Under the pieces are notes generated by a model. It saw nothing but the letters and a program-made list of their open reading frames with translations, did no database searches and was not told where the DNA came from. The position numbers and the translations under genes were made by a program. A stretch of 64,000 nt of DNA from Phytophthora hibernalis (taxonomy: Eukaryota > Oomycota > Peronosporomycetes > Peronosporales > Peronosporaceae), in the NCBI GenBank assembly GCA_012656075.1, contig JAAKBF010000118.1, positions 166,303 to 230,302 on the forward strand, read 5' to 3'. Shown one piece after another: positions 52,241 through 63,455 of the stretch (its first letter is position 1; every line of letters starts with the position of its first letter).

Positions 52241-54504
52241 TCAGCATTCGCGTAAGCGAGAAAGATCACTATATTGGCGGGTATGTAGCACAGCTTCCAG
52301 CAAAAATCGACGAGCGCAAGTCCAAAGGGGCTTCTTCGCCAATTGATGAGAGAAAACTCGGAGTCGGCTGAACTTCTCCGCACAAGCAGATCTGTAGATG
52401 CGCAAGCGATTGCCCCACTGAAGTTGCATAGTAGCCGGCAGTCGTTGCCTCCAAGCCGACCACCCCTCCATGCTTCTCCAAAGGAGGAGGCGCTAGTGAG
52501 CGCATTAACCTGCTGGCTCACGTTTTCATCTAACTGATAGGCCGTTCTCAGCATGCGATGCTGGTCCTCAATCTGCTCGATTTGATCCGCTGAAAAGTGC
52601 TGCAGAAGGCGCACACGTTGTGTCTGAACATGAGCCACAAAGTCTTGGTTTCGCATTTTGCACAGAGCTTGAGGAAGGAACGGAGGCAAGCTACCACCTG
52701 CATTTGTTGGAAGGCTGCCGCTGTCACCTCTATCCGAAACGATGTGATGTGCCTTTGCCATAATAGACAGCGCAAAATTTGCCGTGGATTCCAGCGCAGC
52801 TTCGTAGTATGTAGGAAAGCTTGCCACCAGCTCGTTTACTGCTTTGATAGCGAAGCTGCCTTGCTCTTTAAAAACGAGAGTGTCGCGTCTCGACTCAAGG
52901 AGAAATCCCCGACCTCATACTGCTCGGTTTGATTCATCAGAGCACGGTGTGGTCCTGCCAACGGCCCCAATGCTCAGTCATCAAGGCGAGATCAGTCACA
53001 AGTTTGCTCAGGCACCCGCGGCGGGCTTGCCCTAAAGTAGACCCGCCCGACGAAATCAAGGCCACGTTCACACGGTCCATAACGCTGTTTACAGCCAGGA
53101 TGGTGACCCACCACTCCTTCCCAGGGGCACCTGGTGGCTGCGCATCTTGGACAGATTTTAAAAGACGTGCACGATTGTCCGCGAACCATTTCAGTACTCT
53201 TGATATTGACCGCCACTGGCCTTCCTCGAATTTCGGACAGACGTCTCCTTTCATATCCCGGATCAGTGGAAGCTGACGACGAAAGTGTCCAGTCAGCACT
53301 GTCAAAGCAGATACGAACCGCTCGTTGCACAGCCCATTGAAGGCTTCCTGGATCCCCTGCTCAAATTGCTGTGCAATGCCCCACTCACAAAACAACGAAG
53401 CGACGCTATCGGCTGTTAACCGGTTCACTAGCACTCGGGCAGTCGCAGGCATTTTGGCAATGGGATCACTCATTGAAATTCCAATCAGCTGCGTTTTCCA
53501 CCCTGGCGCTACCACGTTTAAGCATTTCGTCAGCACTTCGCATTGGTGCTCGATGATCTGTGCTGAATCCTCTCGAATAGGGACTGAAACCAAATGGAAA
53601 TCATGCAGCTGGCCGTCGCACTCAAAGCGCACGCGGACATCAAGATAGAGCGATCCAGCATCGCTTCCCTTTTCCAACGAGTGCAAACGCCCACACTCCA
53701 CGTAGTGCGTCCTTCAGCGTCTGCAAATTGACCGCGCATGCCACGCGACAGAGGCACACGATCTGCTGCTCCGTAAATGTTGCGCTTTGCAGCGCCGTAT
53801 CCATTCCTGTTTCCTCCGCTGTCTTCTGGAAAACCGGTACGATTTGGCTGAACGAGATGCCCATGGCCACGTACTTCAAGCACATATTAAACCTCAGCAG
53901 CGAGTCCACGCGTGCCACATAACTTGACTCGTTGAGATTGACCTCTGTTTCACCTGAATCCGGACCGACTTCCCCAATAGCGTAAAAGTCACAGGTACAT
54001 TCCACGCGTTGCGATATTCATCGTTCGCAGCCAGGAACAGCACTCCACCAATGAGCTCCTCTACAATGTCCCTATCAATCAGGTACGCCCGAGACTGCAC
54101 AGCCAGTGCATTTGCTTCCGCGCTTGGCGTCGGTTCGCTGGTCATCGGCGCCACGTCGCCATTCGTCGACAAGGAAATCTCGTCGCGGGATCCCCGGATC
54201 GAGGCGAAGTACGAGCGCTTCTCGCCGTCCCCGAGCTTCTGGTACTCGTCCCAGCGCATCGGATGCTGCTGCTCCATGTGGCGCTTCATGTTGTCCGGTC
54301 GCCAGGGCGCCGAGAAGCTGCGGACGCGGCTGCTCTTCTTGCGCTTGGAGCCCACAGTCTCCTCCTTCTCGAAGGCCTGGCACATGAGGCACACGGCCTT
54401 CGTGGGCAGCTGCGTGAGGGCGTCACGCTCCGTGACAGCCACCGCATACTTGACCTCCACTTCGGGCCGAACTTGCGCTGCGACCCCGTAGCAGAGGCCT
54501 GCAT
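52241..54504 (-). CDS. BED-like zinc-finger protein, hAT-derived family candidate, frameshifted
   Basis: ATG 54504 (MQASATGSQRKFGPKW). About 750 aa after correcting roughly five single-base frame changes, near 54470 (G2 for G3), 54005, 53700, 52945 and about 52300. The first 110 residues look like a BED-type finger: AVCLMCQAF ... RPDNMKRHMEQQHPMRWDEY (C-x2-C, H-x4-H). The large middle (VARVDSLLRFNMCLKYVAMG, LHDFHLVSVPI) resembles degenerate hAT transposase cores that I associate with expanded oomycete families. There are no inverted repeats or target duplication at the ends, so it could be domesticated. Function unknown. Confidence 0.55.
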
Positions 54505-54645
54505 TATTGGCGTGGAAATGCCGCGTTAATTTTAGCCCTAAATGTGGCCTTTTAACAGCCTCTGTCCCGTCTCTGCATCCTCGAGCGTCAGAGCTTCAGA
54601 CCGCCTGGCAGTTGTCATTCGGCAGCAAGGCGGTGCATCAGGTGC

Positions 54646-56687
54646 GTGGAAGGCTCAAGCCAAGTCGATGGAGTCGCGGCGCAAGCGGGTGGAGCAAAGG
54701 GCCGCTTCACGATCACCGAGATCATCCCTGGCTCGCCCCACTCGCGGGCGTTCCAGGACGACGAGGTGTCCGTGGCGGACTTCCCCGCGACCGACGACGC
54801 GCCGACGTCCAACGGCAGCTGCAGCGCAGTGGCCACGATCCAGCCGTCTCCCAGGCCGCAGAAGCTCGTGGAGGTCCTGGATGAAGCGCTGGACAAGGCG
54901 GAGGAGCCACCCGAGACCTACACGCAGCCGCCCGAGACCGTGCTAGTGCCGCCCGCTCCGATTGAAGGAGCGTTCACTGCTGTACTCGATGTGCGTGCTG
55001 AATAGCATTGTTTTAGTGAAAGAGGACGGCCTTGTTGAGTCTTAAGAGTACTGACGTGGGTACGAGTGACAGGCGGAAGCGTCGGTGGTGACCACAATAA
55101 GCGAAGTGACGACTCCTACCGCCTCCTCTAGTGCTGCTGCCTCATACTTCGGGATGGGTTCGCCATCTCGAAAGTACTCGTCCCCCAAGAAAAGTCGCGA
55201 CGGAGCGCAGCGCGCTCGACGGTGCGTTTCTCCCACTGCTTCGGGTGGTCGCTTCGCGTCAAGGCGCGGAACGCTCTTTGCAAAATTTGGCTTGGCTCAC
55301 TTGTTTCTTGAACTTTGCAAAGGGTCAAGCGCAGAGGCCGCTTCACCATTATTGAACTGGCCTCGGACTCGCCTACTTCCAGGAAGAACTCGGACGACGT
55401 ACGTTTCGCGATATCAGCAGTTGGATATTCGTGTGGGTGGGCTAAGATCGTTGTGTTTGGCAATGATTCGAGCAGTTGTACGACCATCGGTTCGTAACCA
55501 CAACGTCGATCGGAGGGAGTTCTGTTGAGAGTGCACCGCAGTTGGCCACGCAGCTAAGTCGAAGCTTCGATAACGTTGAGCGTCGCTCGAAGCCGAAGCG
55601 TGTGACTCGTTCAATGCCTCGACTCCGACAACCTTCGTCTATTCGTCGATCGCGACGACGGAGTGAGAGCCCAGATCGCGAGTTCATTGAATGCACGGAC
55701 ATGGTGGACCCAAGCGGAAATCAGCAGCAACAGCAAGAGGCTGCGGCATATGCGAAGCTTCAGACGCTGCCGGTGGCCGAGAGCACGGATGTTCTCAGTA
55801 AGGTTGCCCTGACCACTGCCGTTGCGGCCACTGCTAATGCCGCTGTGAATACCGCCAGTGCGAGCACCCCATCTCGATCACTACATGCAGTGTGACGAAC
55901 TCGGAGAGTGAGTCAACTATTATTACGGTCACCCCGACCCCACCCCGACCTGTCACGCCATCTTCACAACTCATGAAGGTCCAAGAAAGCAATGGGAGCG
56001 TTGTCAGTCTACCGCAAACGTCCATCACTATCTCGGCTGCTCAGTTCTTGCAGCAGCAGCAGACAATATCCTCTCTCATTCGGCAGCAACACGATCTGAA
56101 GCAAATCATCAGCGTGCTTCAGGAGCAGCAGCAGCAGCTCATGACGGTTCCGTCGCAGATCAGCGAGCTCAAGCGTCAACAAGCCGGCTTGTGCGTAGCA
56201 AAATGCTTTGTCTTGGCATTATTTGGTGAATTTGGGAACTTTATTAACTTCTGCTTCTCGTGTTTCTACTGCAGCAACAATGGCGATTCCAGAGATGAAG
56301 AATCGGTAAGGTGCAGCGATTCTCGTGCTCATAGGATGACGATCTAAATGATATGTTTGTTCTGAGCAGCGAGAATTATCCATGCAGGTCGATACGTTGA
56401 CGAGAGCCAATGAATCTCTGCATTCGTTGCTGAACGCGGCTGAGCGTGAGGCGCGTCACCATTCACTGGAAATAGAGTGTTTGTCGGAAGAAAACGACGA
56501 ACTGCGCCACCGCTGTGGAAAACTTGAGTCACGCTACATGGATGAGCGTAAGCAGAGCTTCGTGCTGGAGGAAGAGCTCCAGCGCATGCGCATGCTGTCT
56601 CTGACCCAGCAAGAGCAGCACCTTCGTCAACAGCAACAGCAGAACCGACAGGTTAGCCGTTCACAAACTAGTGTCGCTGTTGAGTAG
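54646..56687 (+). CDS. coiled-coil protein with two RGRF-T-I motifs
   Basis: Internal exons read as: up to 54990, 55073-55221, 55323-55398, 55476-56190, 56275-56305, 56370-56687. The true start is unclear; 54646 is the beginning of the frame, so a 5' exon may be missing. Introns are 82, 101, 77, 84 and 64 nt. One frame change near 55889. AKGRFTITEIIPGSPHSR is repeated as KRRGRFTIIELASDSPTSR about 125 codons later; each is followed by a Ser/Pro tail. RFxV/I is the docking motif for OSR1/SPAK-type kinases, so kinase docking is a reasonable guess. Next come Arg/Ser-rich sequence, a Gln-rich helix (LIRQQHDLKQIISVLQEQQQ) and a C-terminal coiled coil (EREARHHSLEIECLSEENDE). Family not recognised. 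Confidence 0.75.
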
Positions 56688-56926
56688 ATTTTTGCAGATG
56701 TCAGCGACTAAATACGATGCCAGCGTTAGTGCATGCGACGTGGGCGTGTTGGTCCTTCTAGGATGCCACCGTTAGTGGCTCGTCGCACAGAGGAACGTAG
56801 CGATAACTACATAGTTTTTCAGCGTGGCGGAGACCGAATGAGCACGCAAAAGCACGGAGAGTGTTGTGAAAATTCTGCTGTCGGCAGCGATGGAATTGAA
56901 AGCGCATTCGAGACGATGGTGCAGCA
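56688..56926. other. short intergenic or missing 5' exon
   Basis: An open frame through 56733-57020 (AVGSDGIESAFETMVQQWL) overlaps the next gene in another frame and could be its N-terminus if one base is missing near 56925. Confidence 0.4.
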
Positions 56927-58558
56927 ATGGCTAGTCCAGGGGCGAATGGAAAGTGGCAGCGAGCCCTGCCGAAGAAGAAAACGATCAAAAAGCCAGGGGA
57001 CTGCAGCACTGGGCCCATAAAGATAATGGCAGACAAAACCAATGATGTGCATCCGAAGCAAGCGAAAGGTTCCTATTCAACTCACATCCATTCCAAACTG
57101 ACAGCAGACTTCTTGCAGCGGTCAAAGATGCGCTTACTCACCTGCAGTGATGCTGGATTTGAGCGTAGTGATCACGAGACCGGCAACCCGACGTCTGGTG
57201 AACAAACTCCAGCGGGAGCTCGGCCTAGAAATGATGTACCGGTAGTTGTCAAGTACCCAAAGCTGGAGCATTCAAGTAACACGGAAATTGGTCGGGTCAA
57301 GTGTTTGTCTACTACACAAGTTACGATGTCGAAGACATCAGAATCTGTGGCCGTCTTCAACGACGAGGTTCCGCCTTGTGGGGATACCAGTGCTATCGAA
57401 CCTACCAGTAGTGGCAAGTGTGCTGCTCCATCTTCAAAGCTCAAAGGTGTAAAAAGAGCGAAAACTTCTCGCTCAAAGACAAATACGAGTAACGTTACCG
57501 TCGAAGACCAACCAGATTCTTGCGGCGTTCATAATGCGAAGGTGGAAATGGAAACCGAAGAGTGCAGGCGTATCGCGCGTATTACGATGTCTGCACAGGC
57601 AGAAACCACATCTGCTACTGCAAAAGAATGCAAAGTATCTTCCGAGCAAGAATCGGAAGCCATTCCAATTCTCTGCAACGGCCAGATAAAATGCAAGATT
57701 GACTATTGCTACAAGGCAGCGGGTCGGCGTGGCCTCTGCGCGGCTCATGAAGAGGACAACACATGTGTAGCGAGAGGTTGTAACAACTTGCCGTTCTCGC
57801 TAGGTCTGTGCCGTTCGCACGTAGGTTGTAAACCACGTGCACCTGGCGAGAACCGCTGCAATGCAGTCCAACAGACTACAGTTGGCGCCAAGGTAGAGAA
57901 CTCGGAAGGAGCCAAGTTGAAGGCCCCGGAGGTCGTGAACCACGATGAATCTTCGAACACCAAGAGCGCGATGGAAATTCCACCTTCCGCTGATATCGAA
58001 GAGGCTTCAGCTTCGTTGCCCGATTCAAGCCGGCCAAAACTGCAGACAGCAACGGAGCACTCCAAGCCACCAGCCTCCAATGCCTGGAATTCGTCGGATC
58101 TTCCGAGTCTTTTTCGCGCTGCAGGTCCCAAGCGTGAGAGCCAAACTGAGACGAGTTTGAAGAGGGAGGATGTCGACATCGGAGGAACTGCGACTGCAAC
58201 ACGCAAGGGTAAACGCGCACGTGACGATCGCTCCAATGTGTGCAAAGCAAGAGGTTGTATGGGTGAGGTGGCATGTGACGAGTTCTGCCGGAAGCACGCG
58301 AAATACAAGCGCTGCAAGGAACACGGTTGTGGAAACTTGGCAGGCAAAGGTAGACAGAAGTTCTGCTGGCGCCATATTGCGAGGAAGGAATGCCTGGTAG
58401 ACGGGTGCACGGTGAGAGCTCGGGTGCGAGGGCGATGCTCCAAGCATGGCGGCAAGTATATCTGCCGAGAAGAAGGCTGTAGCAAGACTGCGTACGCGCA
58501 AGGACTTTGCGTGGCTCATCTTCGCCAAGCCCGAAACCAATCGGCGCAGCAGGCATGA
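56927..58558 (+). CDS. zinc-finger protein with six WRKY19-type C-x4-C...C-x2-H fingers
   Basis: Intact 543-aa frame starting MASPGANGKWQRAL; the ATG may be internal (see 56688-56926). Two fingers near residues 260-300 (CKIDYCYKAAGRRGLCAAH, CVARGCNNLPFSLGLCRSH) are separated by about 130 residues of low-complexity sequence from four near the C-terminus (CKARGCMGEVACDEFCRKH, CKEHGCGNLAGKGRQKFCWR plus H, CLVDGCTVRARVRGRCSKH, CREEGCSKTAYAQGLCVAH). This is the repeat found at the N-terminus of plant WRKY19-like proteins and in many oomycete proteins; no WRKY domain is present. Basic NLS-like segments (KRAKTSRSK, RKGKRARDD) suggest a nuclear role. Target unknown. Confidence 0.85.
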   Translation: MASPGANGKWQRALPKKKTIKKPGDCSTGPIKIMADKTNDVHPKQAKGSYSTHIHSKLTADFLQRSKMRLLTCSDAGFERSDHETGNPTSGEQTPAGARPRNDVPVVVKYPKLEHSSNTEIGRVKCLSTTQVTMSKTSESVAVFNDEVPPCGDTSAIEPTSSGKCAAPSSKLKGVKRAKTSRSKTNTSNVTVEDQPDSCGVHNAKVEMETEECRRIARITMSAQAETTSATAKECKVSSEQESEAIPILCNGQIKCKIDYCYKAAGRRGLCAAHEEDNTCVARGCNNLPFSLGLCRSHVGCKPRAPGENRCNAVQQTTVGAKVENSEGAKLKAPEVVNHDESSNTKSAMEIPPSADIEEASASLPDSSRPKLQTATEHSKPPASNAWNSSDLPSLFRAAGPKRESQTETSLKREDVDIGGTATATRKGKRARDDRSNVCKARGCMGEVACDEFCRKHAKYKRCKEHGCGNLAGKGRQKFCWRHIARKECLVDGCTVRARVRGRCSKHGGKYICREEGCSKTAYAQGLCVAHLRQARNQSAQQA

Positions 58559-59297
58559 ACGAGACGCCCACCGCCAGCCAGTGCTCAGATGAGTGACGGT
58601 GAGGCGGAAAATTTGCATGTGATCGGGAGCTACAAGGAGGAAGGAGGAGGCGATGTGTATGTACTCAGCGCTGGACAGGAGAAATCGCAATGATCAGCAC
58701 TTCAATTTGTATCATCCGTTTACGCTGCGTTGAGTTGATGTGCCGTTGGTCCTGCAGGCTGCACCGCAGCTGAACCTCACTTGAGTAGCAAGACTCTCAC
58801 CAACCGCTCAGATCCGCCCAGTCATAACGACCCGCAGCAGATGCCTGCCGTCACGTGGGCGAGCTTCGACACAAAGTCTCAACCTCTAGGCGTTGGCTAC
58901 GCCTCGAGGCAGCCGGCGACAATGCAACGTCAGACTCAAGTCGTCTGAAATCCGATGGTCCACAGGGCTGCGAGTCCTCGACCTCGAGATGCGAGGCAAC
59001 TTGTAAGTGTTGCGGCGGCGACCGATTCGACAAGTGACGAACATCGACGCCTAAGATCAACGGAACTTTCGACGGCGCCATTGCGTGAGAATCCTGTCGC
59101 CACGCGAGGTAGCGTTGTGCTGCACATTTAGCAGCCCATACTGAACCCAATCGGCCCGGCAGAGCCCAGTTGTCAAACTTCAGAGACCGCGTGCTGGAAT
59201 CTCAGCGTTGATATCCACCGCTGTACATGTACCCATGTGCGCCAAGCAGGTTTCCCTTCCCTTGATCGCGTAATTCGCGCATCATCAATCTTCAGAG
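58559..59297. other. intergenic leading into gypsy remnant
   Basis: About 740 bp. No gene supported. A zinc-knuckle-like CESSTSRCEATCKCCGGD in the plus frame near 58968-59025 may be a trace of gypsy gag, but too little remains to assign. Confidence 0.4.
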
Positions 59298-60195
59298 GTG
59301 GCGTGTCTCGCATTGTGTAGGCGCGTCATAGACGAGCCTCGTCCCACGCGGCCTATGGGACTTTCTAACGCGCTGGCTACTTTCAATGCTGGAGTTCGTC
59401 GCGTGTTGGCCGATTTGAGCGCTATTTGTCAGTCTTATTTCGACGACATCTACATCTGCACTAAATCGATGAGTATCGAAGCACATTTGGAAGCATTGGA
59501 TCGTGTACTGACTCGTCTGGAAAAACATCACTTTTTCGTCAAGCTTAGCAAGTGCGTGTTTTGTGTCGACGAGATACCGTGTCTTGGAGACTATGTAGGC
59601 AGGAATGGAGTGCGGATTGACCCTTCGAAGGTCAACATCTTGCGGGACTGGCCATTACCCCGTACCCGGAGCGAACTGCAGTCGTTCTTGGACACGGATG
59701 TGTACGTGCAAAGATTTTTGTAGTGGGTTTGCGGATGATGCTGCTCCACTGTTTGAACTTTTAAAGGACACGACAAACACAAAATTGAGTGGACAGCTAC
59801 TCTTCGAGACCACTTTGACTCGCTCAAATCCAAGATCAGCAGCACCCCCGTCCTAGCGATTCCGAACTTTGATCGTCCGTTCCATTTACGAATGGACGCG
59901 AGTGATTTTGCAGTCGGTGAAGTCCTCTTTCAAGAGGAGGGCGAGGGCGACAGAAAGTTGAGAGACCTATAGCTTTCGGTGGGCGTAAATACAAAGCGGA
60001 CCAGAAAAACTATTCGATTCGTGAGAAAGAACTTTTAGCGATCCTGTTTGGCCTACGTCTATGGCGCATTTACCTACTCGACAAACCATTCATTGTTGAG
60101 ACTGATCATCGCTCACTGGAGACACTCTTCTCGCAGAAAACAATTTCGCGTCGAGTGGCTCGCTGGTACGACGAATTAAGTGAATCCCAATAAAC

Positions 60196-60476
60196 TTCCG
60201 CTACATACCAGGAAAGGAGAACACGGTGGCGGATGGGATTTCACGCCGGCCAGATTTCATGAACGAAGAACAAGTGACGCTCGCTTCCATAAGCAGTCGA
60301 CAAAAGGTGAAGCAGCGAGTAAAAACAGATATTGTGAGTTTTGTGAACGAAGCGGTGAGTAGGTACAGCGAAGATTCGTTTACAGCATCACTACTGAGGC
60401 ATCTGAGTGGCGCTGAATCACAAAGAAGCAGTGTGTACGCCATTTGGAACGGTACACATTGGCCAACAGTAAGATT
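60196..60476 (+). repeat. direct repeat copy A inside gypsy element
   Basis: 281 bp covering the RNase H-integrase linker (FRYIPGKENTVADGISRRPD to the GAESQ region); matches 61267-61542 almost base for base. Confidence 0.92.
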
Positions 60477-61266
60477 TTCTATCAAGCACCCAGTGACGAG
60501 CTTCCAAGACTGGTTCTCCCGAATATTAACGATATTATTGGACCAATCCTGTTTGAGTTTCATGATGCTAAGTGTTGCGGACACCCAGGAGTGGAGAAAA
60601 CGCTGCGTCATGTCGAGAAGGATTATTACTGGAGGTACATGGAGCGTTCGATCCGCTCCTATGTGCGATCGTGTGAAGTTTTTCAGAGAACTAAGGGTCG
60701 AACTACTAAACCTCGTGGGTTATTACGCGCACATCCTATTCCAACAGCGAGGTGGACGCACCTTGCCATGGATTTCATTGTAGCGCTTCCGGAGACAAAG
60801 GCAGGGTTTGATTCGATTATGGTTGTGATCGATCGCTTAACGAAGCGTGCTCACTTTGTGCCTACCACAACAATTGCGACTACCTTGGAGACAGCCAAAT
60901 TGTATCGCGATCGTGTATTTGCGCTTCATGGGTTGCCTGATGAGATTTTATCGGACCGGGATTCTAAGTTTACGTCTTCGACCTGGACGAACCTGTGTGA
61001 TATGCTTGGGACTCGACAAAAATTGACCACTGCTTTCAGACAACAGGCAAATGGTGTGACGGAGCGTGTTAATAAGACTATTGAAGGTTATCTAAGAGCA
61101 TTCAGCAACACCAACAGTGATGATTGGGATGAATTGTTGGCTTTGGCCGAGTTCGCGTACAATTCGCGCTACCAAGCGTCCATTTGCATATCCCCTTTCG
61201 AGGCAGACTTGGGTTACCCGTGACACCGGCGCGATGGAAATCATTGCAGCGAAACAGCACAGCTGT

Positions 61267-61542
61267 TTCCGCTACATACCAGGAAAGGAGAACACGGTGG
61301 CGGTTGGGATTCGCCGGCCGGATTTCATGAACGAAGAACAAGTGACGCTCGCTTCCATAAGCAGTCGACAAAGGTGAAGCAGCAGTAAAAACAGATATTG
61401 TGAGTTTGTGAACGAAGCGGTGAGTAGGTACAGCGAAGATTCGTTTACACCATCACTACTGAGGCATCTGAGTGGCGCTGAATCACAAAAGAAGCAGTGT
61501 GTACGTTATTTGGAACGGTACACATTGGTCAACAGTAAGATT
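61267..61542 (+). repeat. direct repeat copy B inside gypsy element
   Basis: 276 bp copy of 60196-60476, placed between the integrase core and the chromodomain, with several 1-2 bp gaps relative to copy A. It replaces the expected integrase C-terminal sequence, so the element is a recombinant. Confidence 0.92.
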
Positions 61543-62249
61543 CGACAAAAGGACCTCTTAGCAAAATCAAGGCGAGCTTTGCAGTCATCACAAGACCGAA
61601 TGAGTAATTGCTACGACAAAAATCGACCTATTCAGCAGTTTGAGATTGGAGATCGTGTGTTATTGTCGACAACCAACTTGGCTACATTTCATGCTGGCAC
61701 CACGAAAAACTGGGTCCGAAATGGATTGGACCGTACACTATTTCAGAGCAGATCGGCCATGACTACTACCGTTTGGAGCTCCCAACCCGTGTCAAATTTC
61801 ACCCAGTGTTCCATACCTCCTTGCTTAAGCCGTACATACGGAGTAATCGGCCCGACCAGGAAATTTTTAAGGTTCGATTGCCCGACGGAAGTGAAGGTGA
61901 GCTGGTTGAGGATATTGTTGGCAATCGTCGCCGTAAAGGTAAACCACCTGAATACAAAGTCAAGTGGCTGGGGCAATCACGCCTCACTTGGGAACCTTTG
62001 GATAATTTGCAGTACGTCCTCGACCTAGTCCACAGATACCACGAGCAACAAGAGCAACGACAACCGAAGCAGACAAAAGCAATCAAGAAATCATGCAAAG
62101 TAGCAAGGACACCTCTTGAGGGCATGTCACGGATTCACGTGAGTCCAAGGACAAGTAGCCAGCGCATCCGTGGGGATAATAAGCAGCGACATCATTGGGT
62201 CGCACCCATCGCAGGTGCCTGGAGGCAAGTTCCGCGGCAGGAAAGATAG

Positions 62250-62774
62250 GAATCTGTTCAATGCCAAGTGTAGGTTTTAGTTTGATGCAGATTTAGTATG
62301 AGAGTCAGTAAGGAATGAGAGCTGGTGGTGTTGAAGCGCCGGCAAGGCGTACCAGCCAGCGCCTCTCATTCCGGAATCAACCAGAAAGGACACATTTAAG
62401 TGTTTCCTCTGCTGCTTTGGCCAAGCAGCCTCGTGTGGCTCTCCGACCTCGACGAACTGAGCGAGAGGCTCCACGACCGTATCTACTACTTCAACGACCT
62501 ACACTCCTCTGCAAGTGCTACCAAATCGCATTCTTTAGCCGAGCTCGAGCAGTGAGCTCAGCTAAAGTTGTGACACTGGGACACCAATATCCTTCTCGAC
62601 GTTGGCCATCACGTTGATCTCCCTGCGATGTTAAACTGCGGCGAGTGTACGTTCAGTGAGTGCGTGGCTCAGCACCGAAACAACACAGTGCTCTCAGCAC
62701 TGCTGTGCGCGCGGGCCGCAGCGAAACAGCACAATGCTGCCAGCACTGCTGGCCTATTACATTTTTGTATATTA
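62250..62774. other. gypsy 3' tail, possible remnant LTR
   Basis: Low-complexity coding-like tail to about 62560, then a region with a repeated GCTCAGCACCG / CTCTCAGCACTGCTG / GCCAGCACTGCTG phrase. No second LTR copy exists in the window, so an LTR cannot be proved. Confidence 0.4.
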
Positions 62775-63455
62775 TACCGGCAGATTGGGATCGGTCACCA
62801 AATACGTAGGGTCATAACTTTTTTTCCTGACCGTATTTTTCGATGCGGTTTTCTTTGCGTGAAAATTCGCTGAGAGATCTTTAATTGTCCAAAGCGTGGT
62901 GCAATATAGCCAATGATAGCGGTGCCTTAGTCATTCAAAAACTTTAATTCGCCAAAAGTCGATTTCATCGTCTTGTCGCTAGGGTAGGGTTGGATACTAG
63001 CGACTGCCAATTCTCAAGGATGCATACTGAAATCAAGTCTATTTTCGCAACAAACAGGCGGTCAGTGACAGAGGCGGTCAAAAGCCGTCAAAAACGGCTA
63101 AATTAGCTCTGAAAAACGGAATGTAGCGCTCGACGTACGATACTCTGGCAAATAAAATAATGTTTGTTTTGTAGTGTAGGCATCCAGGAGCACGATGGCG
63201 TCTTTCGTGCTTTCTTATGAGCTCTCCTGTGAAGTTATGGTACAAAAGGCTAGAGTGGTACAAAAATATGGAGATTGAGACTCGTGCTTTATCTTGCCTA
63301 GAGCGTGAAGGAGAGCCCCGATCAAACCTAAACAGCCATGATCACATGCGCCTCGGTAACAGCAACACAGTGGCTTTTGATTTACTAAAATTGGGCCAGA
63401 ATGGTCAACATACAACCTTTTCAAGTTTATTGTGACTGATCCCAATCTGCCGGTA
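62775..63455. mobile_element. 677-bp TA-flanked TIR element (Tc1/mariner-like, non-autonomous)
   Basis: TA at 62775-62776 and 63454-63455. The ends CCGGCAGATTGGGATCGGTC and, inverted, CCGGCAGATTGGGATCAGTC continue for a few bases more. The core (about 62800-63400) has no transposase. Confidence 0.7.

Larger units (their letters stand above)
59298..62249 (+). mobile_element. 5'-truncated Ty3/gypsy chromodomain retrotransposon
   Basis: Order: RT (MGLSNALATFNAGVRRVL, SYFDDIYI active site, 59298-59723), RNase H (IREKELLAILFGLRLWRIYL, VETDHRSLETL, about 60020-60180), integrase (60444-61223; GHPGVEKTLRHVEKDYYW finger, LAMDFIVALPET, ILSDRDSKFTS, NGVTERVNKTIEGYLRAF) and a C-terminal chromodomain (61773-62249; EYKVKWLGQSRLTWEPLDNL). 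This is the chromovirus order. The frame is broken many times and no 5' LTR, gag or protease is recognisable. A segment is duplicated inside (see repeats). Confidence 0.92.
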
